Position numbers and translations under genes: made by a program. From Paenibacillus thiaminolyticus (GTDB lineage: Bacteria > Bacillota > Bacilli > Paenibacillales > Paenibacillaceae): DNA of 64,000 nucleotides. The stretch lies in assembly GCF_007066085.1 (NCBI RefSeq), contig NZ_CP041405.1, forward strand, positions 6,417,501-6,481,500, written 5' to 3'. Shown here in pieces: positions 17,169 to 25,976 of this stretch. The notes under the pieces were generated by a model. It was not told the DNA's origin. It worked only from the letters and a program-made list of their open reading frames with translations, and made no database searches. The first letter of the stretch is position 1; each line of letters opens with the position of its first letter.

Positions 17169-18071
17169 ATGGAGGATCGTTCGGCGGATAAAAAGAAGCA
17201 TATTTTGCAGTCAGCGATGAAGCTGTTTGCTACGCAAGGCTACGTGCAGACGACGATGCAGGAGATAGCCCAATATTGCAAAATGTCGAAGGGCAGCGTA
17301 TATCAGCATTATGCGTCCAAAGAAGAACTATTGCTGAACATATTCAAATATTATTACAGGCTGCTCTATGATCGGATGCAAATCATTGAACGGGATCCGT
17401 TATTGACGCCCCGTGAACGGATGAAGAAGAAGATCGAAGTTCATATGGTGATGTGGTCCGAATATCCCGAGTTCACGACGATGCAAATGCGGGAAAATGC
17501 CGGGTTCGCCAATAAAGAGATCCATCAATTTTTGCAGCAGGTCAGTCTTGATAATACCCGGAGCATCATGAATGATTTGGCGGACATGTACGGGAGCGCC
17601 ATCTCGCCTTACAAGCTCGATTTGACCTTGCAGTTGCATGGAATCATTTCCACCTATTTAAATGGTTTACTGCTGGAAGAGGTTACCGTGAAGTTGGATC
17701 GGCTCATTGATTACGCGCTTGATCTGGTCGATCTGAACGCGCAAAAGCTGCTTCAATCCCGGCCGGAACCGTTCATGAAGGAAGAGGATTGGCCGGCGCT
17801 TCTTCATGCGATTAGCCAGGAGCCGCAGAAAGCGATGCATCCGCTCGTCCTCGTGGAGAAAATGCGTGAAGAGTTGACCCGCCTGAGCCTCCCGCCCGAA
17901 CAATATCAGGATGCCATGGATTCGCTTGCGGTGCTGGAGCAGGAGCTGATGGAGATTCAGCCGCGGCGGGTCATCGTATTGGGGATGCTCGCCAATCTGA
18001 AGCGGGTGGAGACGCTGCGCCCTGTCTGTGATCAGCTGGAGATGGCCGTGCAGCATTTGAACCGGCTGTAA
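17169..18071 (+). CDS. TetR/AcrR family transcriptional regulator
   Basis: 300 residues from ATG 17169; AAGGGGG lies upstream at a rather long spacing. The N-terminal helix-turn-helix is complete: KHILQSAMKLFATQGYVQTTMQEIAQYCKMSKGSVYQHYASKEEL. The rest is an alpha-helical ligand domain, longer than usual for TetR proteins (about 190-220). The extra C-terminal part (about 215-300) is leucine-rich and may form an added dimerisation helix bundle. It most likely regulates the MFS pump immediately upstream. Confidence 0.87.
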   Translation: MEDRSADKKKHILQSAMKLFATQGYVQTTMQEIAQYCKMSKGSVYQHYASKEELLLNIFKYYYRLLYDRMQIIERDPLLTPRERMKKKIEVHMVMWSEYPEFTTMQMRENAGFANKEIHQFLQQVSLDNTRSIMNDLADMYGSAISPYKLDLTLQLHGIISTYLNGLLLEEVTVKLDRLIDYALDLVDLNAQKLLQSRPEPFMKEEDWPALLHAISQEPQKAMHPLVLVEKMREELTRLSLPPEQYQDAMDSLAVLEQELMEIQPRRVIVLGMLANLKRVETLRPVCDQLEMAVQHLNRL

Positions 18072-18139
18072 GCCAAGAATAAACATGGTTCTCACAGGGC
18101 ACCCTGAGCCTAACACTTATGATGAGAGAGGTGACCGGG

Positions 18140-19003
18140 GTGCCGATTGCCCGCTTGAACGGTGTCAGCCTGCACTATCATGTGCGCGGCAAAGGGGTGC
18201 CCATCATCTGGATCCATCCTCCATTACTGACATCGGAAAATTTCAATTACCAGATGGCCCAATTGTCTGACAGCTTCCGTCTGATAACGTTCGATATTCG
18301 GGGCCACGGATACAGCGGAACATCCGATGAGCCGCTCACATACCGGCTCATCGTCGAGGATATGCTCGCCCTGATGGATAAGCTGGGCGTGAAGCAAGCG
18401 TATGTCGGCGGCTACTCTACCGGAGGCTCGATCGCCTTGCAGGCGCTCTTGTCGGCCCCGGAGAGGTTCCTGGGGGGCATGCTGATCAGCGCGATGTCCG
18501 AAGCGAGTGATATGTGGCTGCGCGGCCGTATTCGCGGAGCGGCAGCCTTGACGCGCTTGAAGTCCAAGTCGCTTATTTCCTGGGCCATCACGTGGGGTAA
18601 TGCCGACAGCCGCCTTACCTATAAAAATCTTCGGCGAGCGGCGAGGAAAGGTAATATTGCCAACTGGAGGCAATATTACCAATACAGTTTAACCTACAAT
18701 TGCACAGACCGGCTCAAGGATATCAAGGCGCCGGTGCTGCTGATCTATGGGCAGAGCGACAGAAGCTTCCACAAATATGCGCTTATCTTGCATGAAGGTC
18801 TGCCGAACAGCCAATTGTACTGGATCCCGAAGGCGAAGCATCAAATTCCGACCAAAAATGCGTTGGAGATGAATTGGATCATAGAGCAGTGGGTGAAGAA
18901 CCGCTGCAAGATGCTGCCCGAGGAGCGGGAGGAAGCGTTGGCATGGTCAGGGCATCTGTATGATGCCGATAGGGATGCTCCGGAAGAGTATATGCGGCAT
19001 TGA
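18140..19003 (+). CDS. Alpha/beta hydrolase
   Basis: 287 residues from GTG 18140, which has AGAGGTG seven bases upstream; ATG 18119 and 18122 are in frame but lack a ribosome site. The nucleophile elbow is GYSTGG, with Ser at about residue 93. The oxyanion region is IIWIHPPLL, and FDIRGHGYSG is the usual post-beta-4 segment. The late Asp (LLIYGQSDRSF) and His (WIPKAKHQIP) complete the triad. It is a cytoplasmic esterase or lipase-type enzyme of unknown substrate, with a terminator after it. Confidence 0.85.
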   Translation: MPIARLNGVSLHYHVRGKGVPIIWIHPPLLTSENFNYQMAQLSDSFRLITFDIRGHGYSGTSDEPLTYRLIVEDMLALMDKLGVKQAYVGGYSTGGSIALQALLSAPERFLGGMLISAMSEASDMWLRGRIRGAAALTRLKSKSLISWAITWGNADSRLTYKNLRRAARKGNIANWRQYYQYSLTYNCTDRLKDIKAPVLLIYGQSDRSFHKYALILHEGLPNSQLYWIPKAKHQIPTKNALEMNWIIEQWVKNRCKMLPEEREEALAWSGHLYDADRDAPEEYMRH

Positions 19004-19030
19004 CGATCGTGATTTTGCAGAAAATGCGAA

Positions 19031-19055
19031 AAAGACCTCATTGGAGGTCTTTTTT
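19031..19055 (+). terminator. Intrinsic terminator after alpha/beta hydrolase gene
   Basis: AAGACCTC, loop ATTG, GAGGTCTT, then a T-run. Confidence 0.9.
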
Positions 19056-19211
19056 GTGATTGGGCAGGGAAACGGCGCTGCAGCAGCGAAGTGTCTAATG
19101 TTATCGTGTGCCATGCGAATCACGTGAACAGGAGACGATGCCAATGAATAGGGAGAATGAAGCTGACCAATTATATTTTGTATAAAACATGAAAGAAAGC
19201 GGGGACAGGAG

Positions 19212-19640
19212 ATGACAGACAACCACAATACAATAACGGATCGGCTGCCGCACCGGTATCCGTTCCTGATGGTGGATAGGATTACCGGCATTCAAGCAGG
19301 TCAATGGGCGAAGGGCACCAAAAAAGTCACAGGAACGGAATGGTATTTCGCCGGTGAAGCGGCGGAACAGACGATGCCGCATACAATGATCGTTGAAGCT
19401 TTGGCCCAATTGGGCGCGTTGGCGGCGATGGGACAGGGCGGCAGACTCGGCTTTTTGTCATCCATCAAGGGGGCGGAGTTCTGCGGACATGCCTCACCGG
19501 GAGACTGCCTTGACTTGGAGTACACGCTAATTAAGGCAAGGCGCGGTTTCGTTGTGGGCAGCGGCAAGGCCACGGTAGAGGGCAAGGTCATTGTGAGCGT
19601 GGATGAGATTATGGTATATGTGGAAAGTGATAATAAGTAA
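19212..19640 (+). CDS. FabZ-like 3-hydroxyacyl-ACP dehydratase (stand-alone)
   Basis: 142-residue hot-dog-fold protein. The catalytic His is in LPHRYPFLMVDRITGI and the catalytic Glu in MIVEALAQLGALAAM, as in FabZ. The usual MPGVLIVEA reads MPHTMIVEA here, an unusual change just before the catalytic helix. No other fatty-acid genes adjoin it, unlike the housekeeping fabZ of Bacillota. It may therefore be a second paralogue with altered acyl specificity, or a related dehydratase from another pathway. The fold assignment is firm and the exact role is not. Confidence 0.8.
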   Translation: MTDNHNTITDRLPHRYPFLMVDRITGIQAGQWAKGTKKVTGTEWYFAGEAAEQTMPHTMIVEALAQLGALAAMGQGGRLGFLSSIKGAEFCGHASPGDCLDLEYTLIKARRGFVVGSGKATVEGKVIVSVDEIMVYVESDNK

Positions 19641-19685
19641 TGTAAATAAATTTAGATATATTATATATATTTACATAAAAAAAGA

Positions 19686-19714
19686 TTTACGAAATAGAGA
19701 ATTGAAGCTATCAT
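19686..19714 (+). promoter_or_regulatory. Promoter of first substrate-binding-protein unit
   Basis: TTTACG (19686-19691), exactly 17 bases, TATCAT (19709-19714). Same position and spacing as the promoters of units two and three. Confidence 0.7.
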
Positions 19715-19758
19715 ATAACATGAATACCTGTATTGCCCAATCATTGCATGATTCCTGC

Positions 19759-19858
19759 ATAATTATTTGACAAAAGTTCGAAACGTGGGTTTAGCCGTCG
19801 TTTGTCGTACATACGGCAGACCGTTAACTATGTGACTGCTTAGTGTCAACATAATTAT
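19759..19858 (+). ncRNA. Structured leader element, copy 1
   Basis: An outer helix P1 pairs ATAATTAT+TTGAC (19759-19771) with GTCAA, one bulged C, and ATAATTAT (19845-19858). Inside are hairpin P2, GTTTGTC (19800-19806) with GGCAGAC (19815-19821), and P3, ACTA (19827-19830) with TAGT (19841-19844), which abuts P1. This is a three-way junction in the 5' leader, ending ten bases before the ribosome site. I know no riboswitch class that matches. Confidence 0.55.
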
Positions 19859-19880
19859 TAATCAATTAGGGGGTTGTGCA

Positions 19881-21641
19881 GTGAGGAAAAGTTGGATTAT
19901 GTTGTTATGTTTGCTAATATCGCTGGCATTGGTGGTGTCGGCATGCAGCGGCAGTGATCCCACCACAGAACCGGTTCAAGAGCAGGGCAGCGAGCCGGAG
20001 AAGAAGGAGGACGGCGGTAAGGCGGCCGAATCGGAGGAATCCGGATTCGTTAACGAAGGGATCGTGAAGGCTTCCGATCCGAGCAAGTCGTCGGCTGCCG
20101 CCACGGCCCGAGCAGACACGCTGATTATCGGCATGCAGGCTCCAGTTGGAATTTTCCATCCGCTTTACGCGGAAACGGTGTATGATAATTACGTGACAAG
20201 AACGTTGTTCAGGGCGATGCTGGAAGTACAGAAGGACGGGACGTATGCGCCGTTGCTGGCGGAGAAGTACGAAGTTTCCCCGGATAATTTGACCCACACG
20301 TACAAGCTGAGGGAAGGCTTGAAGTTCAGCGACGGTTCGCCGCTGACGGCAGAAGACGTAGCCTTTACGATTACCGTCCTGCATGACAAGTCTTACGACG
20401 GTCCCATGGATATCATCCGGGAGGCCAAAATCAAAGGCGGCAAGGAATACTTTGATGGCAAAGCAACCTCCATTGATGGCATCAAGGTTATCGATCCTCT
20501 CACCATTGAATTCATAACGGTTGAACCAAGCGCCCTGGCGCAGTCCTCTATCGGCGCGACGGGCATTCTCTCCAAAGCCTATTACGCACAAGATTACAAG
20601 CAAGGCAATTTGAGCTACATGAACGACCTGTTCACGAAGCCGCTTGGCAACGGGCCATACAAGTTGGAGAAGTTCCAGGCCGGCCAGGACGTATCCTTTG
20701 TTGCCAATGAGAACTATTTCAAAGGCGCACCTAAGATCCCGAAGCTAATCTATAAGTTCACGACAGACGAGACGAACGCCCAACTGCTGCAGACCGGGGA
20801 GACGGATATGGACTTCATCTCCGCGAACCTCGACAACTTCGAGTTGCTCCAATCGATGGGCTTCCTCGATATCTCCTTGTTCCCGACGAATGGTTACGGT
20901 TACATCGCGTTCAACCATAACCGGGCGAAGTTCCAGGATGTGAAGGTGCGCAAGGCGTTGGCTTACGGCCTAGATCGCGAGCAAATCGTGGAAGCCGTAT
21001 ACCAGGGCTATGCCGAGGTCATCAACGTGCCGCAATCGAAGCTGTCCTGGGCCTATACCGATGAAGTGGACAAATACGAGTTCAATCTGGAAAAAGCGAA
21101 GCAACTGCTTGAAGATGCGGGCTGGAAAGTCGGCGCGGATGGTATACGTGTGAAAGACGGCGAGAAATTCACGATCAACTTTACTGCTACATCGCCGAAT
21201 GTGGTGAATGATGCGATTATTCCGGTGGCGCAAGCGAACTACAAGGAATTGGGCATCGAATTCATTGCTGAGCAAATGGACTTCAACGCCGTTGTCGAGA
21301 AGCGGAAGAAGGGCGATTTCGATATGTTGTTCATGGCTTGGCGCCTTGATCCAGATCCGCAAGGAGCACACAATATATTCATTACCGGAGGATCCTGGAA
21401 CGAAATCGGCTACTCCAACAAAAAAGTCGATGAGTTGTTCGAAAAAGGCGGAAAAACGCTCGAGATCGAGGAACGCAAAGCGATCTACAAAGAACTATAT
21501 CAAGAAATCAATGAAGACCTGCCCTACATCTTCATGTACCAGCGCCGCGATATGTGGGCGAACAATGCGCGCTTCACAGGTCTCGATATCAGTCCTTATC
21601 GCGACTTCTCTTATGGCATTGACGGCTTGATGATTCAATAA
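19881..21641 (+). CDS. Peptide/nickel-type ABC transporter substrate-binding lipoprotein (copy 1)
   Basis: 586 residues. Lipoprotein signal with lipobox VVSAC near residue 21, then a Glu/Lys-rich spacer and an SBP_bac_5 (family 5) fold. Signature regions are FHPLYAETVYDNYVTRTLF, YEVSPDNLTHTYKLREGLKFSDG and LTAEDVAFT. Family 5 proteins capture oligopeptides, dipeptides, nickel chelates or similar ligands for Opp/Dpp-type importers. The start is GTG 19881 with AGGGGG 7 bases before it. No permease or ATPase genes are linked, so it must feed a transporter encoded elsewhere. Confidence 0.9.
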   Translation: MRKSWIMLLCLLISLALVVSACSGSDPTTEPVQEQGSEPEKKEDGGKAAESEESGFVNEGIVKASDPSKSSAAATARADTLIIGMQAPVGIFHPLYAETVYDNYVTRTLFRAMLEVQKDGTYAPLLAEKYEVSPDNLTHTYKLREGLKFSDGSPLTAEDVAFTITVLHDKSYDGPMDIIREAKIKGGKEYFDGKATSIDGIKVIDPLTIEFITVEPSALAQSSIGATGILSKAYYAQDYKQGNLSYMNDLFTKPLGNGPYKLEKFQAGQDVSFVANENYFKGAPKIPKLIYKFTTDETNAQLLQTGETDMDFISANLDNFELLQSMGFLDISLFPTNGYGYIAFNHNRAKFQDVKVRKALAYGLDREQIVEAVYQGYAEVINVPQSKLSWAYTDEVDKYEFNLEKAKQLLEDAGWKVGADGIRVKDGEKFTINFTATSPNVVNDAIIPVAQANYKELGIEFIAEQMDFNAVVEKRKKGDFDMLFMAWRLDPDPQGAHNIFITGGSWNEIGYSNKKVDELFEKGGKTLEIEERKAIYKELYQEINEDLPYIFMYQRRDMWANNARFTGLDISPYRDFSYGIDGLMIQ

Positions 21642-21652
21642 CATATTGCCTT

Positions 21653-21681
21653 ACCCTCTCCCGTCATGGGGAGGGTTTTTT
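21653..21681 (+). terminator. Terminator of unit 1
   Basis: CCCTCTCC (21654-21661) with GGGGAGGG (21668-21675), one T-G pair, then TTTTTT. Confidence 0.9.
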
Positions 21682-21790
21682 AGTGCTAGAATACGAACTT
21701 TCCCTTGTATGTACAAGAGCTGCTTGAACTTATTACTGATCAATATTGGCGGATCATCGGAAAAGATAACGAAATTATAAACTTTAGGGA

Positions 21791-21819
21791 TTTACAAAAC
21801 GTTGATAGGCAAGTATTAT
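21791..21819 (+). promoter_or_regulatory. Promoter of second substrate-binding-protein unit
   Basis: TTTACA (21791-21796), 17-base spacer, TATTAT (21814-21819). Confidence 0.75.
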
Positions 21820-21862
21820 ATTTTTAACTACCTGGCTAGCACACAAACAACGAAATTCCTTC

Positions 21863-21959
21863 ATAATTATTTGACCAAAGTTCGAAAAGTTTGTTTATCA
21901 TCGTTTGTCCCATGCGGCAAACCATTAACTTCGTTACTGCTTAGTGTCAACATAATTAA
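21863..21959 (+). ncRNA. Structured leader element, copy 2
   Basis: P1: TAATTAT+TTGAC (21864-21875) with GTCAA, bulged C, ATAATTA (21946-21958). P2: GTTTGTC (21903-21909) with GGCAAAC (21916-21922). P3: ACTT (21928-21931) opposite TAGT (21942-21945), with three of four pairs. Compared with copy 1, the P2 base pair T-G becomes T-A. Confidence 0.55.
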
Positions 21960-21985
21960 TATATGAATGTAGGGGGAGTTGTGCA

Positions 21986-23758
21986 GTGAAGAAAAGTTGG
22001 GTTATTTTTCTATGCTTGCTGATGTCACTTTCGCTAGTGCTGTCGGCATGCAGCGGTGGCGGCGATGCCGCGGAACCGACCAAGGAACCGGCTCAAGAAC
22101 AGCAAGGTAATGAGCCTGAGAAGAAGGGTGGAGAAGAGGCTTCCGATTCCGGGGATTCCGGGTTCGTCAACGAAGGAATTGTAAAGGCTTCCGATCCGGG
22201 CAAGTCGCCGGCAACCGCCACGTCCCGGACAGACACTCTCATCATCGGCATGCAGGCGCCTGCCGGAATCTTCCATCCACTTTACGCAGAGACAACATAT
22301 GACAATTACGTCATGGATACGTTGTTCAAGGCGATGCTGGAAGTGCAGAAGGACGGGACGTATGCTCCGGTGCTGGCCGAGAAGTACGAGGTTTCCCCGG
22401 ATAATTTGACCCACACGTACAAGCTCAAGGAAGGGTTGAAGTTCAGCGATGGATCGCCGTTGACGACAGAAGACGTTGCCTTCACGATCACTGTCCTGCA
22501 TGACAAGTCGTATGACGGCCCCTCAGACATTATCAGAAACGCTAAGATTAAGGGCGGCAAGGAATACTTTGACGGCAAAGCCACCTCCATTGAAGGCATT
22601 AAGATTATCGATCCTCTCACCATTGAATTCACAACGATTGAACCAAGCGCATTGGCGCAGTCCGCTATTGGCGCTACGCCTATTATCTCCAAAGCCTATT
22701 ACGGAAAAGATTATAAACAAGGCAATTTGAGCTATATGAACGATCTGTTCACGAAGCCGCTCGGCAACGGCCCATACAAGCTGGAGAAGTTCCAGGCCGG
22801 TCAGGATGTGTCCTTTGTCGCGAATGAGAATTACTTCAAAGGCGCGCCGAAGATTCCGAAGCTGATCTACAAGTTTACGAATGAAGAGACGAACGCTCAA
22901 CTGCTGCAGACCGGAGAGACGGATATGGACTTCATCTCTGCGAACCTCGACAACTTCGAGCTGCTCCAATCGATGGGCTTCCTGGATGTGTCCTTGTTCC
23001 CGACGAATGGTTACGGTTACATCGCTTTCAACCACAACCGGGCGAAGTTCCAGGATGTGAAGGTTCGTCAGGCACTGGCGATCGGCCTCGATCGTGAACA
23101 AATCGTGGAAGCCGTCTACCAAGGCTATGCGGATGTCATCAACGTTCCGCAATCCAAGCTATCCTGGGCCTATACTGATGAAGTGAACAAGTACGAATTC
23201 GATCTGGAAAAAGCAAAACAACTGTTGGAAGAAGCAGGCTGGAAGGTCGGTACGGATGGCGTGCGTGAAAAAGACGGCGAAAAATTCAAGATCAATTTCG
23301 CGGCTACCTCGCCGAACGTGGTGAATGACGCCATTATCCCGGTAGCGCAAGCGAACTACAAGGAATTGGGCATCGAATTCGTTGCCGAGCAAATGGACTT
23401 CAACGCGGTTATCGAGAAACGGAAAAAGGGCGATTTCGATATGCTGTTCATGGCATGGGGATTGAGACCGGATCCGCAGTCGGCACAAAACGTGTTTATA
23501 ACGGGCGGCTCCCAGAACGAAATCGGTTACTCCAATAAAAAAGTCGACGAGCTGTTCGAAAAGGGCGGAAAAACGCTGGATATTGAAGAGCGGAAAGCAA
23601 TCTACAAGGAGTTGTATCAGGAGATTAATGAAGATCTGCCTTATATCTTCATGTACCAGCGACGCGATATGTGGGGGAACAATGCCCGCTTTACGGGATT
23701 GGATATGAGCCCTTACCGCAACTTCTCTTATGGGGTAGATTCATTGTCGATTAATTAA
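21986..23758 (+). CDS. Peptide/nickel-type ABC transporter substrate-binding lipoprotein (copy 2)
   Basis: 590 residues, close paralogue of copies 1 and 3 along its whole length. Lipobox VLSAC near residue 21 and an acidic spacer (EQQGNEPEKKGGEEASDSGDSG) precede the binding fold. Differences include the segment MAWGLRPDPQSAQNVFITGG in the late ligand-cleft region, where copy 1 has MAWRLDPDPQGAHNIFITGG. This suggests shifted ligand preference. GTG 21986 is the start, preceded by GTAGGGGGAG. It has its own promoter, leader and terminator. Confidence 0.9.
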   Translation: MKKSWVIFLCLLMSLSLVLSACSGGGDAAEPTKEPAQEQQGNEPEKKGGEEASDSGDSGFVNEGIVKASDPGKSPATATSRTDTLIIGMQAPAGIFHPLYAETTYDNYVMDTLFKAMLEVQKDGTYAPVLAEKYEVSPDNLTHTYKLKEGLKFSDGSPLTTEDVAFTITVLHDKSYDGPSDIIRNAKIKGGKEYFDGKATSIEGIKIIDPLTIEFTTIEPSALAQSAIGATPIISKAYYGKDYKQGNLSYMNDLFTKPLGNGPYKLEKFQAGQDVSFVANENYFKGAPKIPKLIYKFTNEETNAQLLQTGETDMDFISANLDNFELLQSMGFLDVSLFPTNGYGYIAFNHNRAKFQDVKVRQALAIGLDREQIVEAVYQGYADVINVPQSKLSWAYTDEVNKYEFDLEKAKQLLEEAGWKVGTDGVREKDGEKFKINFAATSPNVVNDAIIPVAQANYKELGIEFVAEQMDFNAVIEKRKKGDFDMLFMAWGLRPDPQSAQNVFITGGSQNEIGYSNKKVDELFEKGGKTLDIEERKAIYKELYQEINEDLPYIFMYQRRDMWGNNARFTGLDMSPYRNFSYGVDSLSIN

Positions 23759-23771
23759 TCAAGGGCTGCCG

Positions 23772-23804
23772 AACCCTCTCCCGTCCTGTCGGGAGAGGGT
23801 TTTT
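23772..23804 (+). terminator. Terminator of unit 2
   Basis: Perfect 12-bp stem AACCCTCTCCCG / CGGGAGAGGGTT, then TTTT. Confidence 0.92.
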
Positions 23805-23878
23805 GTGACAGGGAGCGAGTTGGAATATATGCACGACCCGGAGACAAACAGAAAACCCTATCTTTTCTAAACTAGGGA

Positions 23879-23907
23879 TTTACAAAACATTGTTAGGCAA
23901 GTATTAT
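23879..23907 (+). promoter_or_regulatory. Promoter of third substrate-binding-protein unit
   Basis: TTTACA (23879-23884), 17-base spacer, TATTAT (23902-23907). Confidence 0.75.
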
Positions 23908-23951
23908 ATTCTTTAACTACCTAGCTCATACACAAACAACGGGATTCCTGC

Positions 23952-24046
23952 ATAATTATTTGACCAAAGTTCGAAAGTTGGCTCCATCGTTTGGCCTCCT
24001 GGGGCAAACCATTAACTTCGTTACTGCTAAGTGTCAACATAATTAT
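23952..24046 (+). ncRNA. Structured leader element, copy 3
   Basis: P1: ATAATTAT+TTGAC (23952-23964) with GTCAA, bulged C, ATAATTAT (24033-24046). P2: GTTTG (23989-23993) with CAAAC (24005-24009), continued by CC/GG after one mismatch. P3: ACTT (24015-24018) with AAGT (24029-24032), fully paired. Copy 1 has ACTA/TAGT at the same place, a two-sided compensating change. Confidence 0.55.
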
Positions 24047-24072
24047 TACATGAATGTAGGGGGAGTTGTGCA

Positions 24073-25848
24073 GTGAAGAAAAGTTGGGTTATTTTTCTAT
24101 GCTTGCTGATGTCACTTACGCTAGTGCTGTCGGCATGCAGCGGTGGCGGCGATGCCGTGGAACCGGCCAAAGAACCTGCTCAAGAGCAGCAGGGCAATGA
24201 GCCGGAGAAGAAGGATGATGGAGACAAGGTGTCCGAACCGGAGGAGTCCGGGTTCGTCAACGAAGGGATTGTAAAGGCTTCCGATCCGGGCAAGTCGCCG
24301 GCGACTGCTACGTCCCGGACAGACACTCTCATCATCGGCATGTCCGCGCCAGCCGGAATTTTCCATCCACTTTACGCGGAGACAGCCTATGACAAATACG
24401 TCATGAACACGTTGTTCAAGGGGATGTTGGAAGTGCAGAAGGACGGGACGTATGCTCCGGTGCTGGCCGAGAAGTATGAAGTCTCACCGGATTATTTGGC
24501 TCATACGTACAAGCTGAAGGAAGGCTTGAAGTTCAGCGACGGTTCGCCGCTAACTGCGGAAGATGTCGCCTTTACGATTACCGTTCTGCATGACAAGTCA
24601 TACGACGGTCCCATGGACATCATTCGAGAGGGTAAAATCAAAGGCGGCAAAGAATACTACGACGGCAAAGCAACCTCCATTGAAGGCATCAAGGTTATCG
24701 ATCCTCTCACCATTGAATTCACAACGATTGAACCAAGCGCCCTGGCGCAGTCCTCTATCGGCGCGACAGGCATTCTCTCCAAAGCCTATTACGGAAAAGA
24801 TTACAAGCAAGGCAATTTGAGCTATATGAACGACCTGTTCACAAAGCCGCTTGGCAACGGTCCATACCAGCTGGATAAGTTCCAGGCCGGCCAGGATGTA
24901 TCCTTTGTCGCGAATGAGAACTACTTCAAAGGCGCGCCAAAGATTCCGAAGCTGATCTACAAGTTTACGACGGACGAGACGAACGCCCAACTGCTGCAGA
25001 CCGGGGAAACGGATATGGACTTCATCTCCGCGAACCTTGACAACTTCGAGCTGCTCCAATCGATGGGCTTCCTGGATATTTCCTTGTTCCCGACCAATGG
25101 TTACGGTTACATCGCCTTCAACCACAACCGGGCGAAGTTCCAGGATGTGAAGGTGCGCCAGGCATTGGCGATCGGGCTTGATCGCGAGCAAATTGTGGAA
25201 GCCGTATACCAAGGCTATGCCGAGGTCATCAATGTGCCGCAATCGAAGCTATCCTGGGCGTATACTGATGAAGTGAACAAGTACGAGTTCGATCTGGAAA
25301 AAGCGAAGCAAATGCTTGAAGAGGCGGGCTGGAAGGTTGGCTCGGACGGCATACGCGAAAAAGACGGCGAAAAATTCAAGATCAACTTCGCGGCTACCTC
25401 GCCGAACGTGGTGAATGAAGCGATTATTCCGGTAGCACAAGCGAACTACAAGGAACTGGGCATCGAATTCGTTGCCGAGCAAATGGACTTCAACGCCGTC
25501 GTAGAGAAGCAGAAGAAGGGCGATTTCGATATGCTGTTCATGGCTTGGGGCCTCGATCCAGATCCACAAGGGGCACAAAATAACTTTATTACCGGAGGAT
25601 CCTGGAACGAAATCGGTTACTCCAACAAAAAAGTCGATGAATTGTTCGATAAAGGCGGAAAAACGCTCGATATCGAGGAACGAAAATCGATTTACAAAGA
25701 ATTGTACCAAGAAATCAATGAAGACTTGCCATACATTTTTATGTACCAGCGGCGCGATATGTGGGGAAATAATGTGCGCTTTACAGGACTGGATATGAGC
25801 CCATACCGCAACTTCTCTTATGGTGTAGATGCATTGATGATTCAGTAA
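24073..25848 (+). CDS. Peptide/nickel-type ABC transporter substrate-binding lipoprotein (copy 3)
   Basis: 591 residues, nearest to copy 2 at the N-terminus (same signal peptide, lipobox VLSAC) and to copy 1 in parts of the binding domain (MDIIREGKIKGGKEY, QSSIGATGILSKAYY). That mosaic pattern suggests gene conversion among the three copies. The family-5 signature is intact. GTG 24073 follows GTAGGGGGAG. The gene is the last of the array and has its own terminator. Confidence 0.9.
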   Translation: MKKSWVIFLCLLMSLTLVLSACSGGGDAVEPAKEPAQEQQGNEPEKKDDGDKVSEPEESGFVNEGIVKASDPGKSPATATSRTDTLIIGMSAPAGIFHPLYAETAYDKYVMNTLFKGMLEVQKDGTYAPVLAEKYEVSPDYLAHTYKLKEGLKFSDGSPLTAEDVAFTITVLHDKSYDGPMDIIREGKIKGGKEYYDGKATSIEGIKVIDPLTIEFTTIEPSALAQSSIGATGILSKAYYGKDYKQGNLSYMNDLFTKPLGNGPYQLDKFQAGQDVSFVANENYFKGAPKIPKLIYKFTTDETNAQLLQTGETDMDFISANLDNFELLQSMGFLDISLFPTNGYGYIAFNHNRAKFQDVKVRQALAIGLDREQIVEAVYQGYAEVINVPQSKLSWAYTDEVNKYEFDLEKAKQMLEEAGWKVGSDGIREKDGEKFKINFAATSPNVVNEAIIPVAQANYKELGIEFVAEQMDFNAVVEKQKKGDFDMLFMAWGLDPDPQGAQNNFITGGSWNEIGYSNKKVDELFDKGGKTLDIEERKSIYKELYQEINEDLPYIFMYQRRDMWGNNVRFTGLDMSPYRNFSYGVDALMIQ

Positions 25849-25861
25849 TCCATGGTTGCCG

Positions 25862-25895
25862 ACCCTCTCCCGTCAGGAACGGGGGAGGTTTTTTT
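25862..25895 (+). terminator. Terminator of unit 3
   Basis: CCTCTCCCGT (25864-25873) with ACGGGGGAGG (25879-25888), one T-G pair, then seven T. Confidence 0.9.
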
Positions 25896-25976
25896 GTGAC
25901 AGGAAATGGTCTTGATAAAATTTGCCACTTATCCTATGATTCTATGATAACCTGCTGTTGGAAGAAGGGAGACGCT

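Larger units (their letters stand above)
19686..25895 (+). repeat. Three tandem copies of a ~2.1-kb promoter-leader-gene-terminator unit
   Basis: Promoters start at 19686, 21791 and 23879, each followed at the same distance by a matching leader, an OppA-type lipoprotein gene and a terminator containing CCTCTCCCGTC or a close variant. The second and third units are most alike, including the promoter spacer and the ACTACC...ACAAACAACG segment. The first is more diverged. This is tandem gene duplication of the whole transcription unit. Confidence 0.9.

Noticed and set aside
19759..19880. CodY or CcpA operator in the lipoprotein leaders
   Set aside because: AAAGTTCGAAA only partly resembles a CodY box and no cre-like core is present; the paired elements fit an RNA structure better.
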